Assembly: GCA_008933995.1 (NCBI GenBank)
Contig: WARS01000010.1
Span: 11,244,238-11,308,237 of the forward strand
DNA length: 64,000 nt
Source: Datnioides undecimradiatus
Lineage: Eukaryota; Chordata; Actinopteri; Lobotiformes; Datnioididae
Direction: 5' to 3'
The stretch's first letter is position 1. Each line of letters starts with the position of its first letter. The translations under genes and the position numbers were made by a program. Under the pieces are notes generated by a model. It saw only the letters and a program-made list of their open reading frames with translations. It was not told the DNA's origin and did not search any database. Of this stretch, positions 1-14,800 are shown piece by piece.

Positions 1-3000
1 AATGCACCATCTCTCCTCTGTGACCTGATTTGGCACCACCCCTGTCGATTAGGGCCCTGAACACAAAGGGGTTGATGCTAGTGCTTTGGAGGGTCTCTTT
101 GTTCAGCCGGTGGGAGTTTGATTTGCCGCCGGGAAGAAAAAGGAAGCATTGCGCGGAGAACGAGGCCCTGTTTTGATTGCCCTTATTGCAAAGCATAATC
201 TGCAAACAGAGCCTGGGGGAATTGAGGAGGTCAGGCAGCCTGATCAATACACACATTTTCACAATAAACATGTTGAATATGTATGAGAGCGTTCAGCCAT
301 GCAGCATCTATTTCCCTCTTTATTTCTTTGTTGAATGACATGTTTGATGTCGTGCCCTGGCACCGGTCCCATATCCTCCATAAATGACTCGATTTGGGAC
401 TGAGATATGTGCGCTACAGTACGAAAAAGCTGAAATCTGAACACCCACAGCTTTACAGTAGCTGATGAATCTCATATTGATTAAGATTCTTGTGAAAAAT
501 GGCATCACAAAGGCAGTGGATTGGGATATTTCTTCTCATTCATGCCATGTGTTCATGAAACGCTCCTTACTTTCCCATCAAGATCTGGATGCCATTAATC
601 CAAACACACACAACTTGAGAAGTGAGCACAATTAAACCCAAACATCAAAAGAGCAATGACACTGGATCTAAAAGTAAGTAAACTGCCATCACCTTCCGAA
701 CTAATCAACACTTTCCTTTACTAATGATGAGCAAGTTTATTTAAAATAGCGCATTTCTAGAAAAGATGTCACAAAGTGCTTCACAACTGAGGTGACAATA
801 AAATACCAACAACTACAGCTGCAACCTCAGAAGCAATGTCTGTTTTAGTTTCAAGGCTACAGACAGAGGCCAGATTAACCTCCCGTGTTACCCCAGGGTA
901 AAATAAGATGTGACCCCTTCTGAACCTTTCAAACACTGATCCATTTTGCCAGGAATTACATATACAAAGAAGTATCTCTACTTTGAATACCACCCTCCTC
1001 CAGGGTGTCTTCTCGATGCGTTTAAATGAGGTTTTGTTGAAAGAAATGTACCTTTTAAGCATAATATCAACTGAATCGTTTTCAATTAGATTGAGTTATA
1101 TTGTAGGTAGCGCAACTAGACTTTGACGAAAAGGGCACCTTTAAAAGATGGAGTGTCAGGATCAGGTAACAATGCAGGAGCCACCTAAAGGCTCAAATGC
1201 GCTTTAATTGTGCATATTACCAGACACATTTGCAGATGATCGAATTAGCTCAAAGTGACGGCTACACAGACAACCTTGGACTCTGCGCCTCAGGGTCTGT
1301 AGCACGGAGCCAATGCAGCCTGTGCATGCAGAGGTTGAAAAGTGATCTCAATAATATAGAATTAGATTCAGATTTTGATGAGGAGCCAGTGGAAAGAAAT
1401 CAGACAAGACCTTTAAGAGGTGACGTAGTGGTTTTCTATGGCAAAATAACGTTATACAGTAGTAAACTTTTAGGAAATTCAATATAAGGGTTAGTTCACC
1501 CATAAATCCCTCACTCACCTTTAACCATGTTAACAGTTAACAGGTTTTATTTGCCCATATGTTTCGAATTCCTGTGTTTACCCCAATACACTAGAGGTGA
1601 ATAGATTCCCCACTGTGTTGCTCAAAACAGTGAAAAATACAATGAATAAAAACTCAACAGTTACTGAAACCAGAACAAGTTTCTGGATGCCACTGTGTAC
1701 TTCTTTCAACCAAGCCAACATGGTAATCCATAAACAGAAAGAAACTATCAACACATGAATGAATCACTACAGATATGTTGTGTTTTTTTATCAGTTGAAC
1801 AACAAAAAAATATATATTATAACCACTGGTCACTTCCAAATATATTTTAGTCCAAACATCCATTGAAAAACCAATGTATTACGGTGTCATATTGCAATGC
1901 AACAATGCAGAGATAATTGTGCAGCATGTACACCATTGCTTGGTGATAACTGTTCTGCAGTAGCTCTGAGCGTGGACAGATCTTTCTTGTCATGGTATAG
2001 ACAGTTTTATCACTTAGTCCTAGTAATCGCAGCTAAAATGGGTGAATTTAGTACTCACAGGATGCATTTGATAGTGGTGTTTTGTGCAGTACCAGAAATA
2101 CTGTTTGCAGGAAATGCTTTTTGTTGTGCAGGCAATACAGCAAATACAGTTTGCAGCTGATATAATAATGTTAATATTAATTTTAATATCAGCTCCAACA
2201 GTAACATATATATAGTTATAAATAAAAATATTGGTGCAGGCCGGCAAAAAATGTCAATCAAAACTCAAGTGCAAACTCATGTAATTATGAATTCAAAGCG
2301 AAAACTCTTCCTTGGCTGTCTGCTCCCCAGAGACGACTTCTCTCTTGGCATTTAAAAAACAATCAACCTGTGGGAAACTTTCAAAATATCACTGGATTTA
2401 AAAAGAAAACACCCTCAAGCTCCTGCGGCGCCGTGTGCAGCACACCCCTCATGCTGCATGTCTTTGTCATTTTCATATCCTTTCGACTGCGCCTCGGGCT
2501 TTTTAATAATTGAATTAATTATATTGACATTGTTGAGTATCCTCCTCTAATTGTAATAGGATCGCTGGGACGATAAGAGTGTCTGTCAGGCTCTGAGTCA
2601 GAGCTGCTCACCTAGAACCCGTCTGGTCTCTTTCTGGGCGCGCATGAAGCTGTAGACAAGTCCAACAGTGTCATATGAAATTGAATCATGTGAAAAGAAA
2701 TTCCAGCTGCGTACGCGGGGTATACAGCATGTGCAACCAACGGCCTGTTTGTATATGTCTTTGCCTGCACTGTGTACACGAAAAACAATATCCTATTTAT
2801 TATTCCTATATTCAGTTATTATACACAACACTCCATCTGCTGTGTAACCCTCAAAGAAAACAATGAATACAACAGTCAGCCAGTCTGTCTCTACTAATGT
2901 CTATTTTTTATTGTTTTATTATATATTTATATGCTTTTATAATCTAGACAGTTCTTTACAGACAATATCAACAACAATGCAAAATGCAAGACAAATGACT

Positions 3001-4109
3001 TCGCTCTGACACCTCCAGGTGCATTCAAGCATCTATTAAACGATCGAGATGAGGTCGCCAGACTGCTTTTCTCTGCCAGAGTGTTTGATCTTGCACAATA
3101 TCTTCTCATAGTGACTACACTACTATAAATGTTATGCTGGGTATAGTTTGGCACTGCCAGCACTTGGTTCAGTGTAGGCAAAGTAACACAACATATTTAG
3201 AGAGATTTAACCAAAACCAACATTTTAATATGACCTCATCCAAAGTACTTTTGTTGCCCACACCGAACCAAAAATGGGACTGAGTGGAAAATAGTACATT
3301 TAACTTCCAGAGAAACTCTTTTATTGGACGGAGTTTTGATCACCTGCCATCCCACCAGGTTTGTCAGCAGGGGGTAGCCTGAAGGAATCCGATTAATCCC
3401 ACTCCTTGTAACTTTGTTAAGTATGATCGACTTATCTGCACTCTTTGCCATAAGTTTCAAACTTTGATATTCAAAACTGCTATGAATGTGTTGATCTTCC
3501 TCCACATCTGCAAATCTGGTGCTATGAATAAGTCCTGATTAATCAAATCGAGCTGTAATTCCAGTGCGTGGGCATAGTTCTAATTTATGTGCACTGGATC
3601 CAAAAACAGTGAAAGGGAAAAGTAAAATTCTTTGGAAAGAAGTCTCTTTTAAGTGGAGATTTAAAAGATGATTGTCAGATGAGTTGTTCAAAAGCCCCCA
3701 GAGCCCTGACAAGAAATACGCTCTCACCTTTAGATGTAAAGTCTCACCTGCTTATACCCATAATACCTTGCATCTTGGATTTTCTTATACTATGTTTGTA
3801 TGGGGTGAATACAGACTTTTTGAGGTGTTGGGGCAAAAATGAAGGATTCTTGAAAGGCCCTTGGACTGATTGCACTGGCACTTTGGGAATCTGGCAATTA
3901 CATGGGCCTTTGAGGTAACAGTTGCCGATTTTAGTGCTCTGATCGCACAGAAATTCTATATTGAAGCGCCCCTGCAGGGAAGTGTCCTGCCTTAACTCAA
4001 ACCATGTTTACTTAAAACTGTTTTAGTTTTGTAGTCTTGATTGTATTTAACATTCTAAGATATACTCTAATAACTAAGGTTCTTCCCAAGTATTATTGCC
4101 AAAATACAG
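1..4109. other. non-coding stretch, no gene seen
   Basis: I see no supportable exon, RNA gene or mobile element here. The open frames are under 100 codons, mutually overlapping and without domains. Two parts look less random than the rest. Positions 1-240 and about 2290-2640 are mixed-composition, free of simple repeats, and carry AT-rich homeodomain-type cores (for example AATTGAATTAATTA near 2510), as teleost conserved non-coding elements often do. That is inference only. A small perfect inverted repeat (AGCTGATAT / ATATCAGCT) lies at 2155-2194 in an AT-rich context. Confidence 0.6.
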
Positions 4110-4490
4110 ACTACTTTAAGTATCAGAAGCTAAAGTACAAACAAAAATGTCCCTGTGATTGGCATAATGTTATTTAACGTTATATTACACGTTGACTTCA
4201 ACTGTAATTATTTTTACTCTAGCCAGTCAAGGTGAAGCTAATTATAGCTATTTTAGACACTGTTGGGTAGTCAACGCAATTACAGTGCATCTTTTTCTTT
4301 ATTTCATTCACTTTCTATATGAAAAATCTTGATTTGTAAAGTAACCGGGCACAAATTAATGCTGTTGTATTAAAAGTACAATGATTCCTTTTGTATTTGT
4401 CGTGGAGTAAAGGAATACAGTAGCAAGAACTAGGAATGCTAAAGTAAGGCATAAGGTATACCTCAGGGTACTGTACATGGGTAAATGTAC
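4110..4490. repeat. old dispersed fish repeat (AAAGTACAA...GTAAATGTAC family)
   Basis: The block opens with a 'TATCAGAAGCTAAAGTACAA' segment, continues through an AT-rich middle with 'GGTGAAGCTAATTATAGCTA' and 'TTGATTTGTAAAGTAAC', and ends with 'GTGGAGTAAAGG', 'TACCTCAGGGTACTGTACA' and 'GGGTAAATGTAC'. The order and wording match, from memory, a family that is very common in percomorph genomes, with runs of 'AGTACAAGTACCTC' and 'CTTGAGTAAATGTACTTA' at one end. The copy is diverged, so it is probably old. I cannot assign a transposon class. No coding capacity is visible. Confidence 0.6.
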
Positions 4491-7400
4491 TATTAATTTA
4501 TTGAAACTGAATTATGTTACATGAAAACATCTCACTGGGTCTATTTAAGGGAAGGTTTTACCTAAAGCTGCAAGTCAACGGACCAATACTCACTTCGACT
4601 GCAAAATAAAGATATTGTAACGTGAACAAAAACAGAGGCTGCTAAACAATGCCTCCAGTGTTTAGAACTGAATGGAAACAGTGGCTTGAATAAAAAAAAT
4701 AGATCCTTCAGTCTCAAACTGCACAGCATCGTTAGGTGTGATGTCTAATGTGTGATTTGTGACAAAATAATCTCAAGCAAAGCAAAAAAGCTTTAGATTT
4801 AAATCTGATTTTCCTAGAATTTGTACAGTAAATTAAGTAAGTTTAGATTATTTTATGACACATACTGATTCCAAGGACAAGAATCAAGCTCCAAGTGCTT
4901 TGTGCATTGTAAATGGAGCAGAACATGCAAAAGCACAGTCACGGTCATTAAAACCAGGTTTCCAATTTAACACTTCGCCTGCGCGCCACGCTGTTTACCT
5001 GAAAGAAGCCTGAGATTTGCATTTTCAGACGTCTAGTATTGTTGTTTTAGTGCAAAGTTTAACTCCAATAGGCCTTTTTTTAAATAAAAGAACAACAAAT
5101 CTATTCCAAACACACTTGGTGTGAATGCATGCTGACATTCATTTGTCTAAAAACAGACCTCATCCAGAGGTTAACGCCTCCGATGTTCAGCCACAGGGCA
5201 GCTGCTTGTTTGTGGGAGACAAAGTGTCAGAGTGCATCATGTCCAAGGTCCTGGGGAGAAGAGATACATCAGACACCCAAATGTAATGGCCTGTAATTAG
5301 AGAGCTGATTAGTAGAACTAATGACCCAATAAATGATCCTTCTCTCATATCTCAATGTCTTTGGAACGAGGCTGGAGTGGGAGATAGGGGACAAACAGCG
5401 TAGCTGGACGACAACGAGGACAGCCCCGCTCTCGTTAACCTAATTATCATCTGTACAGGTGAGTAAGTGATGATGGAAGATGATGAGGCAGTCCAGAGGT
5501 GTTTGCAAGATTTCAGGTGACAGCTGCGCAGCTCCTGTTGTCATTTTTAATATTATATTTTGCACAAGAGGAAACTCCTGTGATGAAGACCCTTGCAGGC
5601 AACAAACACATCTTTCTTTTAAAAACCCTGTTAAAACCTCTGCACTCCCTCCTTGTCGAGCCGAGGTTTTTCTGCGCCGCCACAAACAGAGAGCCTCCTT
5701 TCTCTGTATTCAGCTGAGAGTGCTGCAGGCCACGGGGTAATAGGTGGCTTGGGGCACATCAGATGGGGAATAACAGTGGTGATTATCTTCTCTACCTCCT
5801 TGAAGTAATAGATGAAAGCCTCGCCATCATGTAATAGGCTACTTAAGTCTGTCAAGGCGGGAGAAATTTTTACCCCGTCCTTATTTGCCTGGCTCCTCTC
5901 TTCCCCTCTTTTGTGGTTAAATACGCTTTGTCTGAATGCCCCTGATGAATAGCATGAGGCCTTTCTTCCTCACTCTTCGCTGACATGATAATAAAAAACT
6001 ACACGGGCGATGTGCTTTTAGTCCCCTTCAGGCTAAATCCCTGCAATCAAGAGTCATTTAAGATATGACACATCCAGGCGCTAAAGAGCAGTCTGGCCGG
6101 GCAGGAATAATCACACTGTTATCCATACTTTGACATCATTAATGAGGCGGAAGAGAGGGACAAACCCCGAGGTGAGGAGGAGTAGAACAAGGCAGATAAA
6201 TGGGCTTGTTTTTCAGGGAGATCATATAGCTGATGTTTTTGCATGATCATATCACTTAGTCCTCTGCGGCTGCCTCAGCAGGAGCTGTTGTTTAGCTGTT
6301 TTTGAGGAGGCAAGGCTAGTTGTTAGCAGAAAACAATGACACCTTCAGTATCTTCGCCGCATTGATCTAAGAGAGCGTGTTATCTTGTTAAAGTTCACCT
6401 CTAATGGCTGCTGATTCCTCAGAGTTGGGCTTTAATTTGCATCGAGCACCACACACTCGTATGGTAATCCTACAGCACCTGCTATATCTTTGCATAATTC
6501 TGCATAAAATCCTTATCTTACTCATTCACGAGATGTAGAAATGTCCTTTAATGTTCTTATTGGGAAGACAACCCGAACACGTCGGAATCAACTTTGTAGA
6601 GCAGATAAAACTATCTAAATGCAAATAAACAGCATAATCGTGTCGCAATCGATTCAGAGTTTATCATGCCGCGGCTCCTGCAGGGCACTTTTTTTTTTTT
6701 TTTTTAAATCAGACATCCTCCTTTGCTTGCATGATCAAATCCTGTTCCTCCATCATTGTTTTCTTTAACCGAGCACCACGCTTGGTCAGACATGACTTGT
6801 TACGCCTTTATCGTCTCAGGGCGAATTTTAAAACCAGAGGAAAATGTTAAAGGAAAAGTCCCGGGAAGTAGTTCCCATCTATTCTTAAATGGATCTTTAA
6901 TCTGTCTGATTCTCTGCAGCTCCTTCTACCTTTTTTCTGTCCAAGCTGATTAACCAACACAAACAAAGTGTTTGGGCAGAGAAGGTTTTTCCTTGTTCTT
7001 CTTCAGTTACTGGTTTAACTAGGATTATTGGGTGGAAAATGTTTAGCTTACCTTTTGTTCCTCTATAGCACTTCACAACTGAATTATATGCTCTCGTTTG
7101 CATCTCATTATCCGCCTTATTATGATGATAATATGGGTTAAAATTATGAAATGAACAGGAACCAAATAGAGCTCAGATCAGAAACTGGAGACTTCAGTTT
7201 TTGGTTGTTTCTGGAAAAAGGCACCTGCTTGCCTGACATTTAAACAAAAATGGCTTTAATTCAAAAAAAGCCAAAAATGGAGCTTAGGGTAAAAGTTAGG
7301 GTGATTCAGACCTCAATATTAGCTGCAGCGATGGTCTCCAAAATGTTTCACAGTGTTTTGAAGGACATTCTTTACTAGTTTGGGGCAGTTTGTGTCATGT

Positions 7401-10400
7401 CTCTGCTTTACAGGAGTGTCAAACAAAAGCTGAAACATTACTCTGGCTATTTACCCAAACTGTCATGGTAGTGCAAACGATGTGTATCTGAGGTTTTCCC
7501 GCTGTCAGGGCCGGGTCATTAAATGGCACATCTGGAAAAGTGTGCCAAAATGGATAAGACAAAATGCAACAGAGGCACGGAGAAAATGCGGGCCCCAAAA
7601 AAAATAAAAAATAAAAAAGACAGGCGCTTTAGGCAGATGCTTCCAAATGTGCAAAACTCACTGATGATGTTCGATGCATCACACACATCGAGGAGGACAG
7701 GGATGAAGAGAGACTGGGTAAGAGTGGAGAGAGAGTAGATCTTACATTAAGCAGAAGCTAACGATGGGTCGAAAGCTAACTAGGCCTGGCTTTAACAATA
7801 TAAGATGATCCGAATATCATCAGGCTATGCTACTCCACAATCCAGGAACCCATTAAATTCCCCTGGATAAACCTGCACAAAGAACCACAGTTATACAAGC
7901 TAGCTAGTATTAGCAACGTTATGCTTCAGTTTGCCTTGACTGTTACTTAAGAACAAATGTGGAGTTTTCTACCTAACCAGCAAGTTATGTTATGTATTTG
8001 CAGTTTTCGGTTTAAAGACATATGAATTGATAAATTAATTTACTGGAAGAATGTCATTGTTTGTTGTTATGCTCATTATGCTTCTTAATTAAGCTATAGG
8101 CAAGTTTTTTTTCACAACTTTACCAGGAAATTCAATGCTACTGGACTTCATGGTATGATTATGTGAAAACCTCACCCAACTGCATCTCTCCTCATGCCTT
8201 GTTGATCCAGGTTGAGGTAGCCAACCCCTAGATGAAGAGAATGTCAGAGAGAGGAGAGCAAGGAGCAGGGGAACATATATTGCTTTGCCTTCATTCCTTA
8301 CATGTTAGATCAACACCTGCAACAGAACACCAGAAATACAGCAGTGCAGAAGGAAAGGATGTAAACTTGTAAAGGTGGCATATAGTGGAACAACAAGAGC
8401 TCATTGCACAACTAAACTATGCATAAGCTTAGTTTTCTAAGATGCTCATTAACAGATCTCAAGAGCATGTTTGCTGTTTTGGAGTGTGAAGTCAATGGGG
8501 TTAAAGTGCTTGGGTAGCTACAGCTAGGTAGAGAAAGAGGACGCGCACACACACTACAACACAAAACCATAGACTATAGACACTGTGGCACCTTTTTTAT
8601 GAGGAAAGTATGATGTATGCTTAAGAGAGTTGACAATAGCAAAGAGAGGAACACAAAATTACATCAATCCAGTGGAACAACACCATCTAATTCAATATAT
8701 TATCTCAGTAATGTCCAGAGAGATGACATGTTCTCTGTTCTGCTGGACACAACAAATGTCATAGCCTCTCCCAATCCGTGTTCACTTATCTTAAGATATG
8801 TGTGGACAAGAAGGTTGTTGCTAAAGTGAGTTGCCGTCCATTCCCAAGGCAATGGTTTGTGAACTTCCTCTCAGAAGTCACAGATCATCTGACCCTGGAC
8901 AAGAACATGTGTGTGCAATAGAATGGAATATAACAGATTGAGTGTCTAATATGCAGGGCAATTACAAAGGCACTTCAGCACTGATGACCTCCCAGTCTCC
9001 CACTCATGCTCACTATGCTCACTTAAGGAGCCTTGTGCTGCGTGACATTACTCAAATAGTCACGGAAAGTGGAACTGTTCAGTCTACTGAATGAGAGCTG
9101 GATTCATCAAGTAGTTCTAACGGTAGAGGGTAGAAACAAGACCCAAGCTGAAAACTACAGATGTTTATCTCCAGACAGGCAGACATGGTGGTGTTTGGTG
9201 GAACATTGCAGGTCATCCAGCTTTTTGTGTATTTCATATTTAAAACATGCTTTATGTTTAGCCAAGTAATTGTTTTTTGGGGGGGGGGGTTTGGCTTAAT
9301 TGATATATTTGTATATCATCTGCTTAATAATGAAACCTTATAGAGTGATTCCTAATGAATATTGTCTGAAGGAAGCAGAGATAAGGTAGGTAGAATTGGA
9401 CCATTCAGAGAACCTTATAGATGTGCAACCTGAGAGTAATCAGAAAATTAGGACTTAAAATATCTTAGTGCAGTTCCTTTGATGCGCCACTATTTTGAAG
9501 CAGCGTGTAATAACCACTGGTGTCGAATTCATTCATTTTTGGTGTGGCTAATTTTAAATTTCTCAAAATAGTTCCCCAAATGCTTGGATGTAATTTCTCA
9601 GCTGGTGTGTCACTGAGTGGGGAGAAAGAAGCTTGACCCACCAACCAGGTGGTGGAGAGTGGGTTTCTACACCAGTCTATAGTTTCTTCGTACAATCACT
9701 GTCTTCCCAGCTACTTGGGAGCTGCTGGTGGATGGCCAACAGGAACTAAACTAAGATGGTCTGCACTGCCATGCTTCCAAAACACTAAGCCATGCCTCCA
9801 GCGTGTAAAATGAAATGCATTTATTAAATGTACCATTAGCTTTACCATTATCTAACCCTGACCCTAAAGCAGGCAGATAAATAGCCAAACATCTGTACAA
9901 CAAGCAAGAAAGAACAAGAGCAGAGGATGCCGAGAGAAAAGCCACTGCAGTCAACAAAATAGCAAAATAACTGGGTTCAGCTGGGGCAGCAAAGGAAGCC
10001 ACCAATAACACAGAAGCAGCAGCAAACAGAAATAAAGTGATACACTTACATCTGCACATCACGGAAAACATCAACCATTCAATCAGTCACTTACACAAAG
10101 GATGCTATTCCTTGTTTTAGGATTCTCTACATGTGTACATATAGCTGGTATACATAGTCAGGATAGCCTAAAGATGAGGTGTGTGATCACTGTGGAGGGC
10201 CCGTCTGGACCAAAATGCCAGAGTTGATTTTTCATCCTGTAACCGATCTAATGTCAGCGTATTCTAGTGTTATAGAGCTCAGCTGGCTCTCATTTAATAA
10301 ACAATATTTGTGCATTTATTTATTTATCTATTATCTGAATGGAAAGGGCTTTAAAAACACATTTGAGTGCTGCACATTCAGACAAGCAGGAAGAGAAAAA

Positions 10401-11644
10401 TAAAGGCGCGGACCTGAAATGGGAGAGAAACTAATGCAACTGGCAGCGTGTTTTGTTTTTGTGCACTGAGAGCTTTCCCTCACAATGGCCTCCCGTATGT
10501 GACCGAGGGAGCTCATCAGCAAAAAGTGAAAGCATTAATTACCTGAATAAAGGCAGCTGGCATGGCACTTTTTAAAAATTCATCCTCTTTCAACCTACGT
10601 GTGAGCGAAGAGAAGAGATTTCAAAGCTTACTGGGGAGGGAGCAATTTTATGTAGCCTATAAAAACCATTATTCTCTTCATAGTTGACAGAATTGCAAGA
10701 TAATATGATTGAAAGGAGGTAATGGTGCCTCTTTCAACAATAACAGTTCCCAGTTTATTTTGCCTAAATTACCTTTTAGCAACGCAACAAAGAAAATTTC
10801 CCTTGTTGCACTGCTGAGGGGCAATTTTCAGTTGTTGCACATCACATTCATGCATTCTGACTTCATCTCTCGTTCACACGAGTTTATGATTGCCCTGTCT
10901 TGCTTCCACCTGCTTATGACTTCTCGTTAAATTGGTTTTGCAGTGTTGCATTAAGTTTGTTTTCCACAAGAAGATCGAAGCTTTCATCCATAATGATCAT
11001 CTTTCTAGTAAAATAAAAACCATAACATTCCTTAATTCATGATTTCATCAATACAATCGGGGAAGAAAAATCTAAAAAGGTACTGCAGGCGGTGATTTTT
11101 CTGTTAAATTCAGTTGCCTTATATCCTGGAGGAATGAACAAAGCTTGTCTCCAAATTAGAGAAAGGACAATAGTGACGATCTCCTACTACGATACCCAAA
11201 CCATGCTGCATGCTGCTGTATTAAATAAAGCCTGCACCTCAAGCTTCCATGTTGTAACCAATCATTTCATGGCCTGTGTTTCAACAGGCACCTGTAGACA
11301 AATCCCGATGCTGCGGGGATACAGCTTCAGCGGGGGAAAGAAGTCAGGGGCTTGTATTGGTGGCAAATCTCAGAGAACCGTGCTGCTTTTACATGTGACA
11401 AAAAAAAAGTGTTAACTTTTCACGTTTTAAAGTAGCTGTTTGTTATTGTACCAATAGTTAGTTGAGTTTAAAGCTAACCCCAAGTTTTAGGCTTATGTCA
11501 CAGGACCAAAGATCAGACCTTCCAATAGATTAATATCCAGTGAGCCTTCAAAATCCAGAGGATCATTGAAAAACTTTCGAGAATGCTTAAAATTGCTTTT
11601 AAGCATCTGGATGAAATCATATTCAGTCTGCTTCACAATCATTC
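4491..11644. other. non-coding stretch, no gene seen
   Basis: No exon or recognisable transposon protein was found. Low-complexity tracts include a 17-base poly-T at 6689-6705 and an 11-base G run at 9279-9289. Positions 5150-6150 look like possible conserved non-coding sequence: unique, balanced composition, with several TAATTA/ATTA cores (for example 'GGCCTGTAATTAGAGAGC' near 5288). A strong isolated donor-like string (CAG|GTGAGT) occurs at 5456-5464, but no matching acceptor and open frame accompany it. A hydrophobic 107-codon minus-strand frame at 9751-10074 has no recognised relative and is treated as chance. Confidence 0.55.
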
Positions 11645-11800
11645 AGTTTAATTCAGTTTTATTTGTATAGCATCAAATCATAACAGAGGTTACCTCAGGC
11701 CATTTTACTCATAGAGCAGGTCTACAATGATAAACCCCACCATGAGAGATCACTTGGCATCAGCAGCAAGGAAAATGATTTTAACTCCTGCCATGTTCTG
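11645..11800 (+). repeat. fragment of a common fish retroelement-like repeat
   Basis: The segment reads 'TTCAGTTTTATTTGTATAGC', then 'ATCAAATCATAACAGAGGTT', 'ACCTCAGGCCATTTTACTCA', 'TAGAGCAGGTCTACAATGAT', and then 'GAGAGATCACTTGGCATCAG' and 'CAGCAAGGAAAA'. This is the order of a dispersed teleost sequence (from memory: 'TTTATTTATATAGCACCAAATCATAACA', 'ATCTCAAGGCACTTTTCACATAGAGCAGGTCTA', 'AGCACTTGGCGACAGTGGCAAGGAAAAACTC' type). The copy is short and mutated, with no reverse transcriptase remnant next to it. I believe such tails belong to non-LTR or SINE-type elements, but that class assignment is uncertain. Confidence 0.65.
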
Positions 11801-14800
11801 TGTGATGCCTCTTTTACCTGATCCAGACAAAAACGTCAGCTGGACATGGCATGTCTCTTTAATTTGTACAATGAAAACCAGAATTTCTAAATATAATATC
11901 ATCACATTTCTTTATAATATGTATATTTTTATATTTCCTCTATATTTTATATTCTAATACCAAATAAAATGTTAATATTTTCCTTGTTTATGAAGAGCAA
12001 GCGCAAGTATCTGTCATTACTGGCTAGATGCATTTGGAAAGCTGCCAGTATTCCTTTATTTCCTGAGTTCGTCCTGTATTTAAAGGCCATGACCCAGCAC
12101 CATCACACTTTGATGTTTCTCCAGTAAAACTCCTGTAATCTGCATGGATGTTAAACTTAATTATGAATGATCTTCACGACAGATATGCTTTGTACGCTCT
12201 CCTGGTGTCACCCAAGTTGCCAGATCATCTGTGAAAGACAAACACGATCCACACACTACAAGCAGTTTCAAGATTGCATCTGCACTCTGCAGACGGGTTA
12301 CTTTAATGTTAGCTGTTGTCAAAATGTCAGGTCAGGATGGTCTTCCATCTAAAAAATCCAAATGCCAAAACTAAATGTTGGCAAGTAGAGTAAATACCTC
12401 TGTAAAGGACCCTTTGAATAATAGTTTAGCTAAAACCTTTGCTATTCACATATTGTAACTGTAACACAGAAGAAGCACAACCTAGAGTTTGAGGTTAGAT
12501 GAGATTTGAATACAGCTTCATGAATTTTCCACCTTTAACCACTATAATTCTACATGCTGCTGAATTACCTTTAATCCTTTTTTTTTATGTGTCCTGGTCT
12601 CCAAGGGCAACCACGAATAAACCTATTATACCCATCTCCCTCAAAGCTCATCAGCCAATGGGGCCGAGAAGTGAATGTCCATTAACCAAGCGTACAGGAA
12701 GCTGCTATTATAAGACACATGGTTTTCCTGTCATTTTCCCTTTTCATGTGCAAGATATACCATAATCAAGAGGTACTGAAGTAAGAAATAACATACTTAA
12801 AAAGAACTGGGCTAACCAAGAGCACTGGAAACATAAATCACCCCGACTAACTGTCACAAGGTGGCAGGGACGGCGTTAAAGCCTTGTTAGCATCTACAGC
12901 AGTGCCCATTAAGCGACTTTATGTACAATGTGTACAATTAGAAGCGTTATATCCAGTTAGCAGACTGAAAGTTATTTTGGACATGGTGACATTTCCTTTG
13001 AGCGTTAGAGATCACACGCCTTTTCCGATGTGTTGTTAAAGCAACAGAAGATGCACAAACAGAAAAGTGAGTATTGAAGTTTGGCTGGCAGATATCGGTA
13101 TGGGTGTTTGGGCGTATGTGCTGACACTGAGGCTGTGGGATGCAATGTAACAGAAGGATCAGCGGAGCGTGGACGTGACACGTGGGTAACCGGTGAGCGG
13201 GAGGTAGACGACTGCAGCGAGGTGACGATAAGGACTGGTGAGTTAAAAACAGATTACTCCTGTGGCCTGCTGAGAATCAAGACGCTATTACAAGACTCAT
13301 AGCCTCGCGGGAGAGAGTGAGGGAGACAGAAAAGTGCATTGCCAAAAAATGTTCAATGGGTCCAATTCTCAAGTGAAAGCAGATATTTAAATAATAGAGC
13401 CGTGGTCAATACGAACAACAAAAGCTGGGCAAAAAGTATTGAAGACGGGTTGGCTGTACTATGACACCAGCGATGGTGAACCCACTGTATTACCACTGCG
13501 TTCATTTCATTCGTCATACTCACCGATCCGAAATCAGAAAATGCTAATCTCACACTCCAGTCGCCTCCACTGTGTTTGATTAAGTTACTTAATTAAACTA
13601 GACACTTCCTGGAGATATTTGGCATTAGAAGCTTAAACGCGCGGTCACACCACAAAACAGAACGGTGAAAATTACACTGCATTCATGCAATGACAGCAGA
13701 GTGGGAGGATCAGGAAAACAGCGCTTTGACCCTCAAGTACACGCGTCATTTCAAGCTGCATACCCTGCCAGGTCAACTTAAATGAGCTACTTTGTTTGTG
13801 AGGTTTCTGATAATGCCCTAGAACCAAGAAAGACTTAAATATACGGAACATGTTTGCAGGTTGTGTTGAATTTCATTGAAAAGCACCATGTAGCTGTTAA
13901 AACAGTTTAAGCGCCGTAACTGAAGTCCCTTTACCTTTAATACAGGCCTCGACACATGCAAAACACTTTTAATGGTCTGAAGACTAGAAAGGTGCTTTAA
14001 ATTTACCGTCTAGCATTAAATTGATTATGCGTGCTAACGTTCGACACACAAACATTATTAGAAAATGCATTAAAATAGCTACAGTGTAACAAATAGTGTG
14101 ACTGAATAAAAAGGGTAAATTGCAGCTAATAAAGTCCCTCCATAAACCGTGCAGGCTTTCTGATGAGCCAGTCACCTTCAGCTCAGGCTGCACTGTGAGG
14201 AACCGAGAGTCAAATGAGCATTCATTGCAGGTGAAAGTCTAACTCGGTCTCAAGTGAGTTTGAGGCAGAAATCGGGCCTTAGTGGCAGCCTGTGTCCTCC
14301 CAATTCCAGTAATCAAAGCTCTGTAAATTACAATGGCTCGGGAGATAAACTGTTTTGAAACCTTGCCATGGATCAAATGGGCAATCTCGATTCAAGCCAA
14401 CTACAAAATTAGCCAGCCAGTTTCAGTTGTTTTGTTTTTTTTTTTTTCTTTTTTTGTTCCTTTCTCCTTCCAGAGAGAGGCCCAATTCAATTTCACCCCA
14501 CGTGTGCGCAGAGGTTGCTCAGACAGTGTGATCAATTGATAATAAGAATATGGGCCAAGCAGGATAGAAGTTTCATTATTTTAATTCCTTTACAGCAGCC
14601 CTCCAGCATAGAGTCGCATGAATTTATTTGCGGTCAGATGAGAGGATTAGTGTATTGATTACAAATATAATTAAATGTAACAAAGCATACAATGCAAGCT
14701 TCTGGGAATTATAAAAGAATGAATGTTAAACATACGTCATCTGAGTCTATTGAAGCTGATATGAAATTTAATTGTTGGGCTTTGTTTTCCCATCATGACT

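Noticed and set aside
5390..5464. CAG|GTGAGT donor at 5456-5464 as an exon end
   Set aside because: No convincing acceptor upstream, and the adjoining sequence has stops; single donor-like strings are frequent by chance.
9751..10074. 107-codon minus-strand frame with two hydrophobic segments (FLFAAASVLLVASF, FLSASSALVLSCLL)
   Set aside because: It looks membrane-like, but the codons are Ala/Ser/Leu from a CAG/AGC-rich tract. There are no splice or promoter signals, no family match, and the C-terminal third is ordinary non-coding sequence.
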